NCBI RefSeq assembly: GCF_030419005.1
Contig: NZ_CP106951.1
Location: forward strand, 1-64,000
DNA length: 64,000 bases
From: Eleftheria terrae
GTDB lineage: Bacteria; Pseudomonadota; Gammaproteobacteria; Burkholderiales; Burkholderiaceae_C
Direction of reading: 5' to 3'
Shown here: positions 59,844 to 64,000 of the stretch, piece by piece
Layout: each line of letters opens with the position of its first letter
Position numbering within the stretch: position 1 is the first letter of the stretch
The notes under the pieces: model-generated
Told to the model about the DNA's origin: nothing
What the model saw: only the letters and a program-made list of their open reading frames with translations
Databases searched by the model: none
Position numbers and translations under genes: made by a program

Positions 59844-61025
59844 TCAGAGCCGCGCCAGGCGGTGCAGTGCCTCGCTCAGCGTGCCGTCCTGTTTGGCAAA
59901 GCAGAAGCGCACCAGCCGCTGTTCGCGCGGCTGGCTGTAGAACACCGACAGCGGGATCGCCGCCACCCCGATCTCGCGGGTCAGCCAGCGGCAGAATTCC
60001 ACTTCGCCCAGGTCGCTGATGGCGCTGTAGTCGACGCACTGGAAGTAGCTGCCTTCGCTCGGCAGCAGGCGAAAGCGCGTGCCCGCCAGGCCGGCGCGGA
60101 AGAAGTCGCGCTTGCGCTGGTAGAAGTCGCTCAGGCCCAGGTAGGGCTGCGAGTCCGCCATGTAGGCCGCCAGGCCGTGCTGCATCGGCGTGTTCACCGT
60201 GAAGACGTTGAACTGGTGGACCTTGCGGAACTCGGAGGTCAGCGGGGCCGGCGCCGCCACGTAGCCCACCTTCCAGCCGGTGACATGGTAGGTCTTGCCG
60301 AAGCTCGAGACGATGAAGCTGCGCGCCGCCAGTTCGGGGTGGGCGGCCACGCTCTCATGGCGCCGGCCGTCGTAGACCATGTGCTCGTAGACCTCGTCGC
60401 TGATCACGACGATGTCGGTGGGCCGCAGCAGCTCGGCCAGGGCCAGCATGTCCTCGCGGGTCCAGACCGTCGCGCTGGGATTGTGCGGGGTGTTGATCAG
60501 CAGGGCCCGGGTGCGCGGCGTGATGGCCGCGGCAATGCGGCCGAAGTCAGGCCGGAAACTGCCTGGCTCGCCCTCGTGCCCCAGCGGCACGAACACCGCT
60601 TTCCCGCCGGCCAGCGCAATGTTCGGCTCGTAGCTGTCGTAGCAGGGTTCGAGCACGATGACCTCGTCGCCCGGCCGCACCACCGCCAGGATGGCGGTCA
60701 GGATGCCCTGGGTGGCCCCGGCGGTCACGGTCAGCTCGGTCTGCGGGTCGTAGCGCCGGTCATAGAGCGCTTCCATCTTGGTGGCGATGGCTTCGCGCAG
60801 TGCCGGCACGCCGGCCATCGCCGGGTACTGGTTGTGGCCGGCCTGCATGGCGGCGGCAACCGCCTCCACCAGCCGCGGGTCGCAGCCGAAGTCCGGGAAG
60901 CCCTGGCCCAGGTTCACCGCGCCGTGCTCCTGGGCGAGGGTCGACATCACGGTGAAGATGGTGGTGCCGACCTGTGGCAGCTTGGTGCCGATGTCGGGCG
61001 TGCGGGCAGTGGCGGTTGGCGTCAT
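59844..61025 (-). CDS. Methionine aminotransferase-like PLP enzyme (YbdL/KAT family)
   Basis: The product has 393 residues from ATG 61025. The fold type I aminotransferase pattern is complete: INLGQGFPDF-like VNLGQGFPDFGCDP, YPAMAGVPALREAIA, NTPHNPSATVW, ISDEVYEHMVYDG and the PLP lysine Lys244 in SSFGKTYHVTGWKVGYV. The closest named relatives are YbdL (methionine aminotransferase) and kynurenine/glutamine transaminases. It begins 20 bases after cysB on the same strand, which favours a role with sulfur amino acids such as recycling 4-methylthio-2-oxobutanoate. Confidence 0.9.
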   Translation of the reverse strand: MTPTATARTPDIGTKLPQVGTTIFTVMSTLAQEHGAVNLGQGFPDFGCDPRLVEAVAAAMQAGHNQYPAMAGVPALREAIATKMEALYDRRYDPQTELTVTAGATQGILTAILAVVRPGDEVIVLEPCYDSYEPNIALAGGKAVFVPLGHEGEPGSFRPDFGRIAAAITPRTRALLINTPHNPSATVWTREDMLALAELLRPTDIVVISDEVYEHMVYDGRRHESVAAHPELAARSFIVSSFGKTYHVTGWKVGYVAAPAPLTSEFRKVHQFNVFTVNTPMQHGLAAYMADSQPYLGLSDFYQRKRDFFRAGLAGTRFRLLPSEGSYFQCVDYSAISDLGEVEFCRWLTREIGVAAIPLSVFYSQPREQRLVRFCFAKQDGTLSEALHRLARL

Positions 61026-61045
61026 GGCGGAGATCTCCGGCGGCG

Positions 61046-62002
61046 TCACAGGTCGTAGCTGGGGGTTTCGTTGCCCATCGCCCGGGTGATGAGGCTGCGA
61101 TTGAGGCGGTCCGACAGCGACTCGGCAAAGGCATAGACGAAGTTGCGCAGGTAGGCGCCGCGCTTGAACGCGATGCGGGCCACGTTCTGTCCGAACAGGT
61201 GGCCGGTGGGCCGCCACACCAGGTCGCCGCTGCCGGACAGGAAGGCCGGGTCGTCGCGCACCGCCATCTCGGCCACAATGCCCACGCCGAGGCCCAGGCG
61301 CACATAGGTCTTGATGACGTCGGAGTCGATCGCTTCGAGCACCACATTCGGCTTCAGCCGCTTGAGGGCGAAGGCGTGATCGATCTTGGTGCGCCCGGTG
61401 AAGGACGGGTGGTAGGAGATCAGCGGCTCGCCTGCCAGCTGCTCCAGCGACAGCCGGTCGACCTGGGCCAGCGGATGCTGGGCCGGGAACACCGCCACGT
61501 GCTGCCACTCGTAGCAGGGCAGGGTGATCAGTTCCTCGTAGCTGGCCAGCGACTCGGTGGCCAGCCCGATCTCGGCCGACTCCTCCATCAGCATCTGCGC
61601 CACCTGCTCCGGCGTGCCCTGGTGCAGGCTGACGTTGACCTTGGGGAAGCGCTTGCGCAGCTGGGCCACCGGCGTCGGCAGGACATAGCGGGCCTGCGTG
61701 TGGGTGGTGGCGATGGACAGCGTGCCGGCGTCCTGCTTGGAGAACTCCTCGCCGATGCGCTTGAGGTTGCCCACCTCGCGCATGATGATCTCGATGGACT
61801 TCAGCACCTCCTGGCCGGGTTCGGTCACCCGTTTGAGGCGCTTGCCGTGGCGCGCGAAGATGTCCACGCCCAGCTCCTCCTCCAGTTCCAGGATGGCTTT
61901 CGAGATGCCGGGCTGCGAGGTGTAGAGCGCCTTGGCCGTCTCGGTCAGGTTGAGGTTGCGGCGGACGGCCTCCTGAACGAAGCGGAACTGATGCAGGTTC
62001 AT
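61046..62002 (-). CDS. cysB: CysB-family LysR regulator of sulfur assimilation
   Basis: The 318-residue protein begins MNLHQFRFVQEAVRRNLNLTETAKALYTSQPGISKAILELEEELGVDIFARHGKRLKRVT, the highly conserved CysB DNA-binding domain. The effector domain includes TTHTQARYVLPTPV, which binds inducer (N-acetylserine or O-acetylserine) or sulfate, and the extended C-terminus RGAYLRNFVYAFAESL. CysB activates sulfate/sulfonate uptake and reduction genes under sulfur limitation. It is in a minus-strand run after cbiX (34-base gap) and before the aminotransferase. Confidence 0.95.
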   Translation of the reverse strand: MNLHQFRFVQEAVRRNLNLTETAKALYTSQPGISKAILELEEELGVDIFARHGKRLKRVTEPGQEVLKSIEIIMREVGNLKRIGEEFSKQDAGTLSIATTHTQARYVLPTPVAQLRKRFPKVNVSLHQGTPEQVAQMLMEESAEIGLATESLASYEELITLPCYEWQHVAVFPAQHPLAQVDRLSLEQLAGEPLISYHPSFTGRTKIDHAFALKRLKPNVVLEAIDSDVIKTYVRLGLGVGIVAEMAVRDDPAFLSGSGDLVWRPTGHLFGQNVARIAFKRGAYLRNFVYAFAESLSDRLNRSLITRAMGNETPSYDL

Positions 62003-62036
62003 ATTTCGGCCTGTTCTGAGAATGGCCGAAATTATG

Positions 62037-62432
62037 TCACCGAGGCATGTTTTCGTGCGCCTGTGGCAAGCTCAGCCGCAAGGCGCTGGCGGCCATGGCC
62101 TGCACCACTTCGTCGGTCTCGCCCACCGCGGGCTGCAGGTTCCAGCGCACCGCCGGATGGCGGCCGGCCAGGCTCTGCAGCAGGGCCGGCAGGTCCTTGC
62201 GCACATGGCCGCCGGCGCCGAGGAACAGCGGCACCACGCTCACCTGGGTGCAGCCGGCCGTCACCAGGCGGCTGCCGGCTTCCTCGAGCGTGGGGGCCAT
62301 GAACTCAAGGAAGGCCAGTTCCACCACGGCGCCCGGCGCGAGCGTGCGCAGCCGCGCCGCCACCGCTTCGAAGGGCTGGGCCCAGTGGGGGTCGCGCGCG
62401 CCGTGCGCGAAGAGCAGGATGCCGGTGTCCAT
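62037..62432 (-). CDS. cbiX: Sirohydrochlorin ferrochelatase/cobaltochelatase, short CbiX/SirB form
   Basis: The 131-residue protein is one CbiX module: GILLFAHGARDPHWAQPFEAVA (active-site His10 in AHGARD), VELAFLEFMAPTLEEAGSRL, VSVVPLFLGAGGHVRKDLP (the second His) and VGETDEVVQAM. The short form dimerises to make a complete chelatase that inserts iron (or cobalt) into sirohydrochlorin. Siroheme is the cofactor of sulfite reductase, so its place directly before cysB makes sense. It starts 3 bases after the lptG stop, indicating co-transcription. Confidence 0.92.
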   Translation of the reverse strand: MDTGILLFAHGARDPHWAQPFEAVAARLRTLAPGAVVELAFLEFMAPTLEEAGSRLVTAGCTQVSVVPLFLGAGGHVRKDLPALLQSLAGRHPAVRWNLQPAVGETDEVVQAMAASALRLSLPQAHENMPR

Positions 62433-62435
62433 GGG

Positions 62436-63560
62436 TCAGCGGTTGCGCACCAGCCAGTTGAAGGCCAGCAGCGAGAGCACGAAGTAGATGGCGCTGGGTG
62501 CCGCGGCGGCGATCCACGGCGTCCAGTCCTGCAGCAGGCCGATGTGGTTGGCCACGTTGTTCAGCAGCACGAAACTGATGCCCAGCATGATGCCGCCGAA
62601 CACCTTCAGGCTGATGCCGCCGGAGCGGCTGTGCAGATAGGCGAAGGGCAGGGCCAGCGCCATCATCACGAAGCAGGCCAGCGGATAGAGCGCCTTGCGC
62701 CAGAACTGGATCTCATAGCGCTGGGCGGACTGCTCGTTGCCGGCCAGATGGTTGGCATAGCGGTACAGGTCCATGGCCGACATCTGGCTCGGTGACTGCA
62801 CCGCGGCGGCCACCACCGAGGAGCTCAGCGAACTGCGCCATTCATAGCTGGGCCGTTTTTCGTTGTGCACTTCCAGCTCGCCCTGGGCATGGTCCGGCGT
62901 GGTGGCCGGCTGCCAGCGGCTCACGCTGGCCTGCTCCAGCTGCCACACCGGCCCGGGCCCGATGCGGCCAGTGGCGGCCGACACCGACGACACCAGCCGC
63001 CCGCTGGGGTCGAACTCGTAGATGCGCACATCGCGCAGCGAGCCGTCCACCGACGCCGCGGTGAGCTGGACCGAGTAGGTGCGTTCGCCCTCGGGGGTGC
63101 TCAGCCGGTCCTTCAGCCAGGCGCCGGTGCGGCCATAGGCGATATTGCCGCGGGCCACCGCCCGCAACTGCTCGGCCCGCTGGTCCGACAGGGGGGCCAG
63201 GTAGTCACCCGTCACGAAGGTCAGCACCGCGAAGCCCAGCGCCAGCTGCATCAGCAGGCGCAGCGCGGCCACCGGCCCGAGCCCGCTGGTGCGCAGCACG
63301 GTGAATTCCGAGGACTGCGCCAGCCGGGCCATCGAGTAGATGGTGCCGATCAGCACCGCGATGGGGATCAGCTCGTACAGCCGCCCCGGCAGCTGCAGCA
63401 GGCAATAGAGCACGGCCTTGCCCACCGGGTAGCTGTTGCGGCCCACCTTCTCCAGCTCATCGATGAAGTCGATGAAGAAGAACAGGGCCAGGAAGGCGAC
63501 CGTGACAAACGTCACGGCAGCCAGTACCTCGGTGTAGATGAGTCGGCGAACGGTTTTCAT
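62436..63560 (-). CDS. lptG: Lipopolysaccharide export permease LptG
   Basis: The product has 374 residues from ATG 63560 (MKTVRRLIYTEVLAAVTFVTVAFLALFFFIDFIDELEKVG). Six membrane helices are arranged as three at each end, with a periplasmic beta-jellyroll between (about 105-265). The C-terminal half-channel contains FWRKALYPLACFVMMALALPFAYLHSR. With LptF and the LptB ATPase it extracts LPS from the inner membrane and passes it to LptC/A. The lptF gene ends 17 bases upstream. Confidence 0.95.
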   Translation of the reverse strand: MKTVRRLIYTEVLAAVTFVTVAFLALFFFIDFIDELEKVGRNSYPVGKAVLYCLLQLPGRLYELIPIAVLIGTIYSMARLAQSSEFTVLRTSGLGPVAALRLLMQLALGFAVLTFVTGDYLAPLSDQRAEQLRAVARGNIAYGRTGAWLKDRLSTPEGERTYSVQLTAASVDGSLRDVRIYEFDPSGRLVSSVSAATGRIGPGPVWQLEQASVSRWQPATTPDHAQGELEVHNEKRPSYEWRSSLSSSVVAAAVQSPSQMSAMDLYRYANHLAGNEQSAQRYEIQFWRKALYPLACFVMMALALPFAYLHSRSGGISLKVFGGIMLGISFVLLNNVANHIGLLQDWTPWIAAAAPSAIYFVLSLLAFNWLVRNR

Positions 63561-63577
63561 GGGCGGGAAGGCCGGGG

Positions 63578-64000
63578 TCAGGTGGCGGCGCCGGCACGCG
63601 CCGCACGCGACCAGAAGCCGGCCACGCCTTGCTGGCGCCAGCGCAGCAGGCCGACCGCGAGCGCCGCCGCGCTGCCGTGTATCACCAGCAGGGCGGCCCA
63701 GGGCTGCAGCTTGCCGCTGGCGACCCAGGCCTGGCTGAGGTTCAGCAGGTTGAAGTAGATGACGAAGCTGAGAAAGGCCAGCAGCACGTTCCAGCTGCCG
63801 CCACGCCGCGGGTTGGCGGCTGACAGGCCGATGCCCAGGATCGTGAGGTTGACGCAGGTGAGCGCCAGCCCGATGCGCCAGACCAGCTCGCCGTGATGCC
63901 GTGGGCTGGCGTCGCGCCACAGGTCCAGCGTGCTGCGCGCCTTGGGCGGCAGGTTGGCGCCCTGGGCCGCCGCCTTCTCGCCGGCCAGGATGCGATAGCT
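63578..64000 (-). CDS. lptF: Lipopolysaccharide export permease LptF, C-terminal part, cut by window end
   Basis: The frame is open from base 64000 on the minus strand to the stop at 63578-63580 (140 residues visible). The end of the periplasmic domain (LPPKARSTLDLWRDASPRHHGELVWRIG) and three C-terminal helices (LALTCVNLTILGIGLSAANPR, NVLLAFLSFVIYFNLLNLSQAW and PWAALLVIHGSAAALAVGLL) match LptF. The lptF-lptG order and 17-base spacing confirm the call. The N-terminal part lies outside the window. Confidence 0.92.
   Translation of the reverse strand, partial: SYRILAGEKAAAQGANLPPKARSTLDLWRDASPRHHGELVWRIGLALTCVNLTILGIGLSAANPRRGGSWNVLLAFLSFVIYFNLLNLSQAWVASGKLQPWAALLVIHGSAAALAVGLLRWRQQGVAGFWSRAARAGAAT

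Overview
The window reads as a high-GC Burkholderiales (Betaproteobacteria) chromosome, most like the Leptothrix/Rubrivivax/Caldimonas side of the order. Support for this comes from PEP-CTERM proteins, an 87-residue second IF-1, an lptF-lptG-cbiX-cysB run, a FimV-like protein, Ku/LigD, and the strong G/C third-position bias of the clear genes. The assignment is an inference from gene content; no rRNA is present to settle it.

Layout. (1) 1-5500: a sugar-uptake and phosphorylation operon (CUT2-type ABC ATPase, permease and binding protein, a PfkB sugar kinase, a xylulokinase), then a small membrane protein. (2) 5533-10746: tRNA-Pro(TGG) followed by a disturbed accessory stretch holding a multiply broken IS3-family element, two PEP-CTERM proteins and about 1.5 kb of decayed or unrecognised DNA. 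(3) 10747-24005: a patchwork of single genes (secreted M14 carboxypeptidase, IF-1 paralogue, periplasmic binding protein, FkbM methyltransferase, GAF hybrid histidine kinase, DUF1993 protein, small membrane proteins, an orphan type III secretion SctJ lipoprotein), with two tandem-repeat tracts and long gene-poor gaps. (4) 24082-33956: LysR and LuxR-solo regulators, lipid A deacylase PagL, a SET-domain protein, the NHEJ pair LigD-Ku, a SemiSWEET-like protein and an AsmA-family protein. (5) 34285-48991: the centrepiece, a GlgE-pathway alpha-glucan cluster: glgB, glgE, a trehalose synthase-maltokinase fusion, an MscS-like membrane protein, glgX, an (alpha/alpha)6 glucosidase-like protein, a stand-alone receiver domain on the opposite strand, and a second glgX, followed by a frameshifted remnant and tRNA-Arg(TCT). 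(6) 49997-57510: GST, an acyl-CoA dehydrogenase plus APH-type kinase pair (an unfused ACAD11-like arrangement) with a Crp/Fnr regulator, a divergent class II aldolase, an enoyl-CoA hydratase and a histidine phosphatase. (7) 57712-64000: fimV-like, then a minus-strand run lptF(partial)-lptG-cbiX-cysB-methionine aminotransferase.

How the parts work together. In region 5, TreS isomerises trehalose and maltose, the fused maltokinase makes maltose-1-phosphate, GlgE polymerises it and GlgB branches the glucan, while the two GlgX enzymes and the glucosidase-like protein would debranch and recycle it. No glgC/glgA, otsAB or treYZ is visible here. The tight packing (glgB/glgE overlap, gaps of 10-28 nt) supports one transcript from glgB to glgX, with a membrane tension or osmotic element inside it. 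In region 6, kinase plus dehydrogenase suggests 4-hydroxyacyl-CoA catabolism under a Crp/Fnr regulator. A CooA-like dyad between that regulator and the aldolase gene is a concrete operator candidate.

The most unusual items are the glucan cluster with its embedded MscS-like and receiver-domain genes, the regulator/operator pair at 55.1 kb, the split ACAD11-like pair, the orphan SctJ, the triply inactivated IS element, and the tandem hairpin/terminator at 14.1 kb with no clear gene upstream of it.
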